64,000 nt of DNA. Origin: DATFDN01 sp963756495. Its GTDB lineage: Bacteria > Pseudomonadota > Alphaproteobacteria > Acetobacterales > Acetobacteraceae. Both the position numbers and the translations under genes were made by a program. Shown here one piece after another: positions 52,916-60,504 of this stretch. Each line of letters begins with the position of its first letter. The first letter of the stretch is position 1. The DNA is taken from assembly GCA_963756495.1 (NCBI GenBank), contig CAVWNS010000002.1, positions 806,001 through 870,000 of the forward strand. Reading direction: 5' to 3'. A model generated the notes under the pieces. It did not search any database. It saw nothing but the letters and a program-made list of their open reading frames with translations, and was not told where the DNA came from.

Positions 52916-53037
52916 TTGCCTCCCCTTTCTCCGTTTCACGGTCCCCTATCACGGCAGACACGGCTTGCGCAACCACGCGGAATGGGAACATACTACGCGG
53001 TAGGCAGCGAAACCCAGTTAGGCCCGCCCGGATCGAC

Positions 53038-54615
53038 ATGCAGCCTCCCTACAGTCGCACCCTTTTCGAACTGCTGGACGAGCAGGCGGCCAACAGGCCG
53101 GAAGCGATCGCGGTGATCGCCGGCGCCGACGCGCTGAGCTGGCGCGCCCTTGCCATCCGCGCCCGCCGGGCCGCCGCCGTGCTGCGCGCGCGCGGCATCG
53201 CGCGCGGCGAGCGCGTCGGCCTGCTCATCAACAATCGGCCGGAATGGCTGGAGGTCGCCTTCGCGGCATGGCTGCTCGGGGCGGTGGTGGCACCGTTCAG
53301 CACCTGGTCCACACGCCGGGAGTTGGAGTTCCTGCTTACGGACTCAGACATCCGCGTGCTGGTGGCATTGGCCCGCTTCGCGCGGGAGGACTACGCCGCG
53401 ATCCTGCGCGACCTCGCCCCGGAGCGCGACATCCCGGTGCTGCTGGTGGACGGGGACGGCGATTGCCCCGATTACGCCGCCGCGCGCGATGCGGCCTCGC
53501 CCCTGCCGACCCCGGCGCCGGGCGAGGGCGCCAGCGCCAGCGACGACGCCATCGTGCTCTACAGCTCGGGCTCGACCAGCCAGCCCAAGGCGATCGCGCT
53601 GGCGCATTACCTGGTCGTCGAGAACGGGTTCAACATCGGTGAGCGCCAGGGCCTGGGACCGGACGACAAGGTGCTGCTGTCACCGCCGCTGTTCTGGGCC
53701 TATGGTGGGGTCAACGCGCTTCCGGCGAGCTTCGGCCACGGCGCGACGCTGGTGTTGCAGGGGCGGTTCGATCCTGGCGAGGCGCTGGACCTGATCGAGC
53801 GGCACGGCTGCACGTCCATCTATACCCTCCCCGGCATGACGGATGCCTTGATCCGCCATCCGGAGTTCCGGCCAGAACGCACGCGCAGCCTGCGCACGGG
53901 CCTCACTATCGGCAGCCCGCAGGACGTGATCAAGGCCGCCGAGGCGCTGGGTGCCGCCGAACTCTGCAACGTCTACGGATCGAGCGAAACCGGCGGAAAT
54001 TGCTGCGTGACGCACCACGATTGGCCGCTGGAGCGCCGGGCCCATTGCCAGGGCCTGCCGCTGCCGGGCGTGCGACTGCGCATCGTCGATGAGGCCACCG
54101 AGGCGATCCGCGGTCCCGGCGCACCGGGGATAGTGGAGGTGCGGGGCCCCTACGTGATGCGCGGCTATGTCGGGCATAGTGCGCAGCACAACGCCAGCGC
54201 CTTCACCCCAGACGGCTGGTTCCGCAGCGGCGACATCGGCCAACTCACCGAAGCCGGGGAGTTCGTGTTCCTCGGCCGCTCGAACGAGATGATCAAGCGC
54301 GCCGGGATCAACGTCTCGCCCGCCGAGGTCGAGGACGTGTTGATGCAGCACCCGGCCGTGGCGCAGGCCGGCGTCATCGGCGTGCCGTCCGAGGCCGGCG
54401 AGTCCATCATCGCCTTCGTCGTGCTGCGTGGGCAGGACCGGCCGGATCCGGCGGAACTCGCCGCGCATTGCCGCGCGCTTGCTTCCAGCTACAAGATCCC
54501 CGACCGGTTCGAGATCCTCGACGCGTTGCCCACCACGGTAACCGGCAAGCTGATGCGACGCGACCTGAAGGACGTCGCCGCCCGCTTGGCGCCCACCCTG
54601 GCGCGGGGAGCCTGA
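53038..54615 (+). CDS. Acyl-CoA / aryl-CoA ligase (AMP-forming)
   Basis: ATP-dependent CoA ligase of 525 residues. It opens YSRTLFELLDEQAANRPEAIAVIAGADALSWRAL, and the phosphate loop is IVLYSSGSTSQPKAIALAH. CNVYGSSETGGNC, WFRSGDIGQLTEAGEFVFLGRSNEMIKRAGINVSPAEVED and the catalytic lysine in LPTTVTGKLMRRDLKD complete the enzyme. It is intact, unlike the two dead ligases left of it. It heads a tight plus-strand operon. Confidence 0.94.
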   Translation: MQPPYSRTLFELLDEQAANRPEAIAVIAGADALSWRALAIRARRAAAVLRARGIARGERVGLLINNRPEWLEVAFAAWLLGAVVAPFSTWSTRRELEFLLTDSDIRVLVALARFAREDYAAILRDLAPERDIPVLLVDGDGDCPDYAAARDAASPLPTPAPGEGASASDDAIVLYSSGSTSQPKAIALAHYLVVENGFNIGERQGLGPDDKVLLSPPLFWAYGGVNALPASFGHGATLVLQGRFDPGEALDLIERHGCTSIYTLPGMTDALIRHPEFRPERTRSLRTGLTIGSPQDVIKAAEALGAAELCNVYGSSETGGNCCVTHHDWPLERRAHCQGLPLPGVRLRIVDEATEAIRGPGAPGIVEVRGPYVMRGYVGHSAQHNASAFTPDGWFRSGDIGQLTEAGEFVFLGRSNEMIKRAGINVSPAEVEDVLMQHPAVAQAGVIGVPSEAGESIIAFVVLRGQDRPDPAELAAHCRALASSYKIPDRFEILDALPTTVTGKLMRRDLKDVAARLAPTLARGA

Positions 54616-54618
54616 GCG

Positions 54619-55491
54619 ATGGCGCGGGAAGCCTGGGGCCGCTGGGGCGCCGAGGACGAGACCGGCGCGCCGAACCTGATCGGTCCGGAGCAGGTCCGGA
54701 TGGCGGCGTCGCTGGTGCGTAGCGGGCGGGTCATAAGCCTGACGCAGCCGATCTCGGACCGCATACCGGTCCCCAAGCACCGCGCCGGGGTCATGCACTT
54801 CATGGGTCGCGACGGTGGCGACTACGCGGCGGGCGCCAAGCGTCCGGGCGGCTTCCAGTTCGCCGAGGATACGCTCATCCTGCCGCTCCATCTCGGCACG
54901 CATATAGACGCGCTGTGCCATGCCTGGTGCGACGACCACTTGTACAACGGGTTTCCCGGCAACACCGTCCGCAGCACCAGCGGGGCGCTGCGCTGCGGCA
55001 TTGAGAAGATGCCGCCGCTGGTGACGCGTGGCGTGCTGCTCGACATCGTGCGCCTGCGCGGCGCGGTTGCGGCCCCCGGTGATGCGATCGGCCGGGCGGA
55101 GTTGGAAGCGGCGGCGGCGCTCGCGGAGGTGACGCCCCAGGAGGGCGACGCCGTGCTGATCCGCACCGGCTGGCTGGAGAGCCAAACCTCCCCGGACGTG
55201 GACTTCAACGCCGAGCCCGGCATCGATGTCGAGGCGGGACTCTGGCTCGCCTCGTGCGGTGTCGCGATGGTGGGCGCCGACAATTTCGCGATTGAGACCT
55301 TGCCTTTCCCGCCCGGCACGGTGTTCCCGGTCCACCAGCGATTGATCCGCGACCACGGCATTCCGCTGCTGGAGGGGATGGTGTTGCGGCCCCTGGCCGA
55401 GGCCGGCGGCACCGCCTTCCTGTTCGTCGCCACCCCGCTTCCGGTCGTGGGCGGCACGGGCAGCCCGGTGGCACCGATGGCGGTGCTATGA
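54619..55491 (+). CDS. Cyclase family protein (kynurenine formamidase-like hydrolase)
   Basis: Metal-dependent hydrolase of 290 residues. Family signature HLGTHIDALCHAWCDD (H-x-GTH-x-D, residues about 93-100) binds the metal, followed by VLLDIVRLRG, EGDAVLIRTGWLES, VGADNFAIETLPFPPG and VHQRLIRDHGIPLLEGM. Relatives open rings or hydrolyse amides. Starts 4 bp after the ligase stop and overlaps the next gene by 4 bp. Confidence 0.9.
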   Translation: MAREAWGRWGAEDETGAPNLIGPEQVRMAASLVRSGRVISLTQPISDRIPVPKHRAGVMHFMGRDGGDYAAGAKRPGGFQFAEDTLILPLHLGTHIDALCHAWCDDHLYNGFPGNTVRSTSGALRCGIEKMPPLVTRGVLLDIVRLRGAVAAPGDAIGRAELEAAAALAEVTPQEGDAVLIRTGWLESQTSPDVDFNAEPGIDVEAGLWLASCGVAMVGADNFAIETLPFPPGTVFPVHQRLIRDHGIPLLEGMVLRPLAEAGGTAFLFVATPLPVVGGTGSPVAPMAVL

Positions 55492-56615
55492 ACGCGGCGC
55501 CGTCCCGTCTGGGCCTGTTCGCGCGCGGCGTGAAGGTCCTGGATCTATCCGCATTCCTGCCCGGCCCGCTCGCCAGCCTGCTGCTCGCCGATATGGGGGC
55601 CGAGGTTCTGAAGATCGAGCCGCCGTCGGGCGATGCCATGATGCAGCTTGGTCCGCGCGACGCCGATGGCCACCCGGTCTTCTACGAGGCCGTCAATGCC
55701 GGCAAGACCGTGCGGCGCATGGACCTCAAGCAGCCCGAAACGCGCGCGGAGTTCCTGCGTCTCGTCGCCGGATTCGACGTGCTGATCGAGGGGTTCCGCC
55801 CTGGCGTCATGCAGCGCCTCGGCCTCGGCTACGCGGTGCTGCGGGAGGTTAACCCCGGGCTGATCTACTGCTCGCTGAGCGGCTACGGTGCGACCGGCCC
55901 GATGGCGCAGCGTGCCGGACATGACGCGAACTACCTCGCCGCCTCGGGCGTGCTGCATCGCAATGGCGCGGAGGCGCCCGTCTTTTACGACCCGCCGCTT
56001 TCGGACGTCGCTGGCTCGCTGTTCGGCGTCATCGCCATCCTCGGCGCGCTGCGTGCGCGCGAAATCGATGGGCAGGGTTGCGAGATCGATATCGGCCTGG
56101 CGGACACTGCGATGCCATTGCAATTGTTCCAAGTGGCCGGCTATGGCGCGACCGGGGCGGTTCCGCAGCGACGCCAGACTTATCTCAATGGCGGCGCAGC
56201 CTATTATCAGATCTATGCCAGCGCCGATGGGCGGCATATCGCGCTGGGCGCCGCCGAGCCGAAGTTCTGGCGCGCCTTCTGCGAGGCCGCTGGGCGTCCT
56301 GAGTGGATTGGACGGGAGGCCGAGGCCTTGCCGCAGACCACGCTCATAGCCGACGTCGCGGCGCTGATCTGCACGCTCACTCTTGCCGAGTGCAAAACGC
56401 GCTTCGCCGATCCCAATTGCTGCGTGAGCCCGGTGCTCGACCTTGGCGAGGCGATTGCCTCTCCGCATCATCGCGCGCGCGGCCTGGTCCGACCGGCCCC
56501 GGACGGCGCATTGCAGACGCTGTTCCCGGCCCGGGTGAACGGTGCCCCGCCCGCCCACCGGCCCAAGCTACGCCAAATCCAAGAGGGAGGAGCAGGAGTC
56601 GCATGCCGTACCTGA
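55488..56615 (+). CDS. CoA transferase III / alpha-methylacyl-CoA racemase-like
   Basis: CaiB/BaiF-fold protein of 375 residues. FARGVKVLDLSAFLPGPLASLLLADMGAEVLKIEPPSGD is the usual start. GYGATGPMAQRAGHDANYLAASGVL carries the GHD-x-NYL motif typical of alpha-methylacyl-CoA racemases, and DPPLSDVAGSLFGVIAIL follows, so it may interconvert stereoisomers of a branched acyl-CoA rather than transfer CoA. It overlaps both neighbours. Confidence 0.85.
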   Translation: MNAAPSRLGLFARGVKVLDLSAFLPGPLASLLLADMGAEVLKIEPPSGDAMMQLGPRDADGHPVFYEAVNAGKTVRRMDLKQPETRAEFLRLVAGFDVLIEGFRPGVMQRLGLGYAVLREVNPGLIYCSLSGYGATGPMAQRAGHDANYLAASGVLHRNGAEAPVFYDPPLSDVAGSLFGVIAILGALRAREIDGQGCEIDIGLADTAMPLQLFQVAGYGATGAVPQRRQTYLNGGAAYYQIYASADGRHIALGAAEPKFWRAFCEAAGRPEWIGREAEALPQTTLIADVAALICTLTLAECKTRFADPNCCVSPVLDLGEAIASPHHRARGLVRPAPDGALQTLFPARVNGAPPAHRPKLRQIQEGGAGVACRT

Positions 56616-57756
56616 CCAAAGCCGGGGTGATCGGCGTCGCCATCATGCCCCGCATAACCGGCGAGGAACGCTCGCTGGAGGAGCTGATCTACGATATCTC
56701 GCAGCGTGCGCTGCGCGACGCCGGCCTCAGCATCGACGACATCGACGGCATCGTCGTCGCCTCCAACGATCAGTACGACGGGCGCGCGATCTCGGTGATG
56801 GCGGCGTCGGCCTCGGTCGGCGGCGTGGACCGCGATATCCTCTCCACCCCCTCGGCCGGCGAGCACGCCTTCGTCATGGGCGCGCTGCGTGTCGCGTCGG
56901 GCCAGTATCGCACGCAACTGGTCGTCGTCTGGAGCCCGACCGAGGCGTCGTCGCTGGCCGAAGCGCAGCGCCTTGCCGCCGACCCCTACTTCCATCGCCG
57001 CCTGCCGCTGGACGAGCCGGCCTCGCACGCGTTGCAGGCGGGCGCGCTGATGGCCGCCGTTCCGGGGCTTGCGGACATGGCGCGCGCGGTGGCGGAGAAG
57101 AACCGGCACAACGGCGCGCACGCCTATTGCGACCTGGTCCGCGATGTGCCGGCCGCCACGGCAAGGCGATGGCCGCTCGAGGACGGGATGCTGGCCGAGC
57201 CGGTAACCGGCGTGGTCGCCCTGGTGCTGGCATCCGAGGCGTATGCGACGGAACGCGGCCTGTCCGACGTGGCGTGGATTTCCGGCATGGGCTGGGCCAC
57301 CGAACCAAGCTTCCTCGGCGACCGCGATCTCGCGCAGGCTCCGGCGCTGCAAGCGGCGGCGCGGCAGGCCTACGGGGAATCCGGGATCACCGATCCCGCC
57401 GAGGCCATCGACGTGGCGGAGATCGCCGATACCACGCCGTTCCAGGAGTTGCTGGCCTACGAGGCGCTCGGCCTGGCGCCGCGCGCGGCGTGGCAGGCGC
57501 GGGTCGGCGGACGGCGCCTTCGGGCCGGGAGGAAGACTGCCGGTGAACCTGTCCGGCGGCGCGCTGTCGCTCAACCCCGTTTATTGCACTGGGCTCATTC
57601 GCATCGCCGAGACCGCAAACCAGGTCCGTCATCGTGCCGAGCTCCCACCAGCGCGCCGGTGCCCGCACGGGGCTCGCGCACGCGGCGAGCGGGTTCGCCA
57701 TGCAGTACAACACCGTCGTCGTGCTGAGCCGCGACGCGCAGGGAGGCGCAGCATGA
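56603..57756 (+). pseudogene. Thiolase-like protein 1 of a pair, two frameshifts, no catalytic residues
   Basis: Thiolase-fold protein of about 384 codons. It reads MPYLTKAGVIGVAIMPRITGEERSLEELIYDISQRALRDAGLSIDDIDGIVVASND, and STPSAGEHAFVMGALRVASGQY lacks the nucleophilic cysteine. EIADTTPFQELLAYEALGL and LPVNLSGGALSLNPVYCTG lack the usual His. Frameshifts lie near 57510-57530 and 57620, after which GARTGLAHAASGFAMQYNTVVVLSRD ends at 57756, overlapping the next gene by 4 bp. The two shifts may be sequencing errors, because the rest is well conserved. It is probably non-catalytic or a partner subunit. Confidence 0.82.
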
Positions 57757-58928
57757 CCCCACGTGTCGGCATCATCGGCGTCGGCCAGTCGGCCTTCCGG
57801 TCGCGGCGCGACGACGCCAGCTACCCCGATCTGGTGCGCGAGGCGGTGACGCTGGCGCTGAACGACGCCGCCCTGGAACTCGATGACATCGAGGCCGTGG
57901 TCTATTCGCTCTCGCCCGACGCCATGGTGGGCATCGGCAACGCCGAGCGCCTCGGCGTGGATGCGGTGGGCGCGCGCAACAAGCGCTTCCTGCGCATCAA
58001 CACCGGCGGCGCGACGGGCATCTCCAGCGCCGCCGCCGCGGACTATCATGTCGCGGCTGGCGCCTGCGACGTCGTGCTGACGGCAGGCGCCGACAAGGTC
58101 GGCGAATGCGGCGACAGTCAGACCGTGCTGAACAAGATCTGGGACCCGACCTACGAACGTGCGCTGCCGCTCGGCACCATCAACATGCTGGCGATGTCGG
58201 CGGTCCGCTACATGCACAAATATGGCATGACGGAGCAGGACATGGCGCAGGTGGTGGTGAAGAACCGCTGGCAGGCATCGAAGAACCCGAACGCGCATCT
58301 GCGCAAGGAGACCACGGAGGAGGAGGTGTTCGCCTCGCGGATGATCTCCTGGCCGGTCAAGCTGTTCGACTGCTGCCCGCAATCGAGCGGGGGCGGGGCG
58401 ATGGTGCTGGCGTCCGAGCGCTACATCAAGGATCGCAAGCTGGACGCGGTGTGGATCACCGGCGTCGGGCATTGTTCCGAAACCTACTACATCGGCGACC
58501 GCATGGGGAACAATTACACCGCCGACCACGCGGACGCCCATGCGCTGCGCGCCTCCTTCGCGCGCTCGTTCAAGATGGCCGGCATCACCGATCCGCGTCG
58601 GCAGGTGCATATCGCCGAACTCTATGCCCCGTTCAGCAACACCGAATTCCACGCGATCGAGGCGGCCGGGCTCGCCGAACTCGGACAGTCCCCCGCGATG
58701 CTGCGGGAGGGGCAGTTCCAGCTTGGCGGCGCGATCCCGGTCAATCCGTCCGGCGGCACGCTCTGTACCAACGCGATCGCCGTGACCGCGATGGTGCGCG
58801 TCATCGAGATCGCCCAGCAGGTGCGCGGCAGCGCCGGCGGGCATCAGGTGGAGGGCGCGCGAATCGGCATCGCCAGCGGCAATGGCGGCGACCATCAGTT
58901 CTTCGGAACCATGGTCGTCGAAGCCTGA
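57753..58928 (+). CDS. Thiolase-like protein 2 of a pair, catalytic residues absent
   Basis: Thiolase-fold protein of 391 residues, start ATG 57753 (MTPRVGIIGVGQSAFRSRRDDASYPDLVREAVTLALNDAALEL). NTGGATGISSAAAADYHVAAGACDVVLTAGADKVGE stands where the acyl cysteine normally sits. ELYAPFSNTEFHAIEAAGL replaces the HDCF region, and PVNPSGGTLCTNAIAVTAMVRVIEIA lacks the GH loop. It therefore cannot do standard thiolase chemistry. It is coupled to protein 1 upstream (ATGA) and followed after 18 bp by an OB-fold partner. Confidence 0.88.
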   Translation: MTPRVGIIGVGQSAFRSRRDDASYPDLVREAVTLALNDAALELDDIEAVVYSLSPDAMVGIGNAERLGVDAVGARNKRFLRINTGGATGISSAAAADYHVAAGACDVVLTAGADKVGECGDSQTVLNKIWDPTYERALPLGTINMLAMSAVRYMHKYGMTEQDMAQVVVKNRWQASKNPNAHLRKETTEEEVFASRMISWPVKLFDCCPQSSGGGAMVLASERYIKDRKLDAVWITGVGHCSETYYIGDRMGNNYTADHADAHALRASFARSFKMAGITDPRRQVHIAELYAPFSNTEFHAIEAAGLAELGQSPAMLREGQFQLGGAIPVNPSGGTLCTNAIAVTAMVRVIEIAQQVRGSAGGHQVEGARIGIASGNGGDHQFFGTMVVEA

Positions 58929-58946
58929 GATCGGGGAGAACGAGAC

Positions 58947-59405
58947 ATGGAACTGCTGAAGCGGCAGGAAGTCTGGAACATCACCTACACGCACGCGCTC
59001 GGCGAGACCGCGAGCTGGTTTTACGTGCAACTGCGCGATCACGCGAAGCTCTACGGCAAGCGCGACGCCAAGTCCGGCCGCGTGCTGGTGCCACCGCGCG
59101 CCTTCTCCGATCAGACGCTGGCGCCGACGACGGATTGGGTGGAGGTCGGGCCGGGAGGCCGGATCGAGACGTTCACGATCGTCTATGACGCGTTCCAGGG
59201 CCTTCCGCCGCCGCCCTATGCGTTCGGCTACGTGCTGCTGGATAAGGCCGACACCGCGATCGGCGGGTATTTCCGCGGCATCGATCTCAGCGATCCGACC
59301 GCCGCGTCGCAACGCCTGAAAATCGGGACCCGGGTCATCACCCGTTTCGCGGAGAAGCGCACCGGCGACGTTCTCGATTTCTGGTTCGAGCCGCAGGCGG
59401 GCTGA
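58947..59405 (+). CDS. OB-fold (DUF35-like) protein without zinc ribbon
   Basis: Protein of 152 residues. RLGT-type DUF35 features are seen in ALGETASWFYVQLRDHAKLYGKRDAKSGRVLVPPRAFSDQTL, then the OB fold WVEVGPGGRIETFTIVYDAFQGLPPPPYAFGYVLLDKAD and GTRVITRFAEKRTGDVLDFWFEP. The four cysteines of the usual zinc ribbon are missing (no Cys in the N-terminal half). Likely third subunit of the thiolase-like pair encoded directly upstream. Confidence 0.85.
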   Translation: MELLKRQEVWNITYTHALGETASWFYVQLRDHAKLYGKRDAKSGRVLVPPRAFSDQTLAPTTDWVEVGPGGRIETFTIVYDAFQGLPPPPYAFGYVLLDKADTAIGGYFRGIDLSDPTAASQRLKIGTRVITRFAEKRTGDVLDFWFEPQAG

Positions 59406-59421
59406 CCTCGGGCCAAGAGTG

Positions 59422-59437
59422 GGTAGGATTTCCTACC
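59422..59437. promoter_or_regulatory. Palindromic operator-like site upstream of the TetR gene
   Basis: Perfect inverted repeat GGTAGGA-TT-TCCTACC, 7-bp arms, 103 bp upstream of the TetR start and 17 bp after the OB-fold gene. Position and symmetry fit an autoregulatory TetR operator. It lacks a T run, so it is not a standard terminator. Confidence 0.5.
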
Positions 59438-59539
59438 GCTCGGGTTGCGAGGGTTCGGCGGTTAGGGCTATACGCAGCCTCGGAAACGGTTCGGTATCAC
59501 ACTGGACCGGCGTGCCCGATTGCGAAGGAAAAGCATTGC

Positions 59540-60230
59540 ATGGCGTCCGCAGGCGCTGCCCGCGTGATGGGGATCAGAGACGAGGTCGCCGCTCTCAAGC
59601 GGGAGCGGACGATCACCGTCGCTGTCGAGCTGTTCTACGAGCGAGGATATGAGAACACCTCGCTAGACGCCGTCGCGGAGCGAATGGGCGTCACGAAGCC
59701 CTTTATCTATGCCCATTTCACCTCGAAGGCGGAATTGCTGGCCGAGATTTGCGCGCGCGGGATCGCCTCGTCGCTCGCGGCGCTGGACGGGGTGATGACA
59801 CGGGCGGGCTCACCGACTGAACGGCTCGCCGAAGTCGGACGCCGCTTCGTGGCCGCGGTGCTGGACAACCAGCGGCACATCGCGATCTTCGCACGCGAGG
59901 AGAAGAATTCTTCTTCCCGAGGATTTCCAGCGCATTAGCGACATGCGGCGCGAGTTCGACCGCAAGCTGGTCGGATTGCTGGACGAGGGCACTGCGACGG
60001 GCGAGTTTCAGATCACCGACACCCGTATGACGGCGCTGGCGATAGGCGGCATGGTAAGCTGGGCGTATGTCTGGTACCGGAGCGGCGGCCGGCTGACGCA
60101 GGAGCAGACGAGCCAGGAACTTGCCACGCTGATCCTCACGCTAGCTGGCGCGACCGACGCCACGCCTCGCCGTGGGGTGGCCGAGATGCCGAACCCGGTG
60201 CGGATGCGCGGGGAGCGCGAGGAGGATTGA
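59540..60230 (+). pseudogene. TetR/AcrR-family regulator, frameshifted
   Basis: TetR repressor of about 229 codons. N-terminal helix-turn-helix: ERTITVAVELFYERGYENTSLDAVAERMGVTKPFIYAHFTSKAELLAEICARG. Ligand domain starts VGRRFVAAVLDNQRHIAIFAREEKN; the frame shifts near 59909 in TTCTTCTTCC and continues PEDFQRISDMRREFDRKLVGLLDEGTATGEF, ALAIGGMVSWAYVWYRSGGRL. It probably controls the thiolase-like and carboxylase genes. Error or real loss cannot be told apart here. Confidence 0.85.
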
Positions 60231-60504
60231 AGGCATAGTATGTCTGACGAGGGTTTCGGCCTCGTCCTTGGGACAATGGCTTGACCGACTGCTGCGACGC
60301 CATGCAGCGGCTTGCTCGCCTGTTGGACCCGAGCCTGGATGCGGATCAGTTCCTTCTCGGTCGATACAGCGTCATTGATCATATCCATCAGCCTCTGAGG
60401 AGGCCGCATACCGTCGAGGCACCTGTATCCTCATGGGGCCGCAAGCTGCGGTTGTCGGCTCCGCCAACCCTCCATAGCATCCGTCATCCATCATGAGTTG
60501 ACAC
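60231..60504. other. Non-coding gap before the acyl-CoA carboxylase
   Basis: About 274 bp between the TetR gene and the carboxylase start. I see no gene, RNA or clear repeat, only the expected space for a carboxylase promoter. A short ORF at 60281 shows no conserved pattern and is ignored. Confidence 0.5.

Noticed and set aside
53011..53025. Imperfect palindrome CTAC-GCG-GTAG in front of the CoA ligase as an operator
   Set aside because: Only four paired bases with an odd spacer; too weak and unlike the site at 59422.
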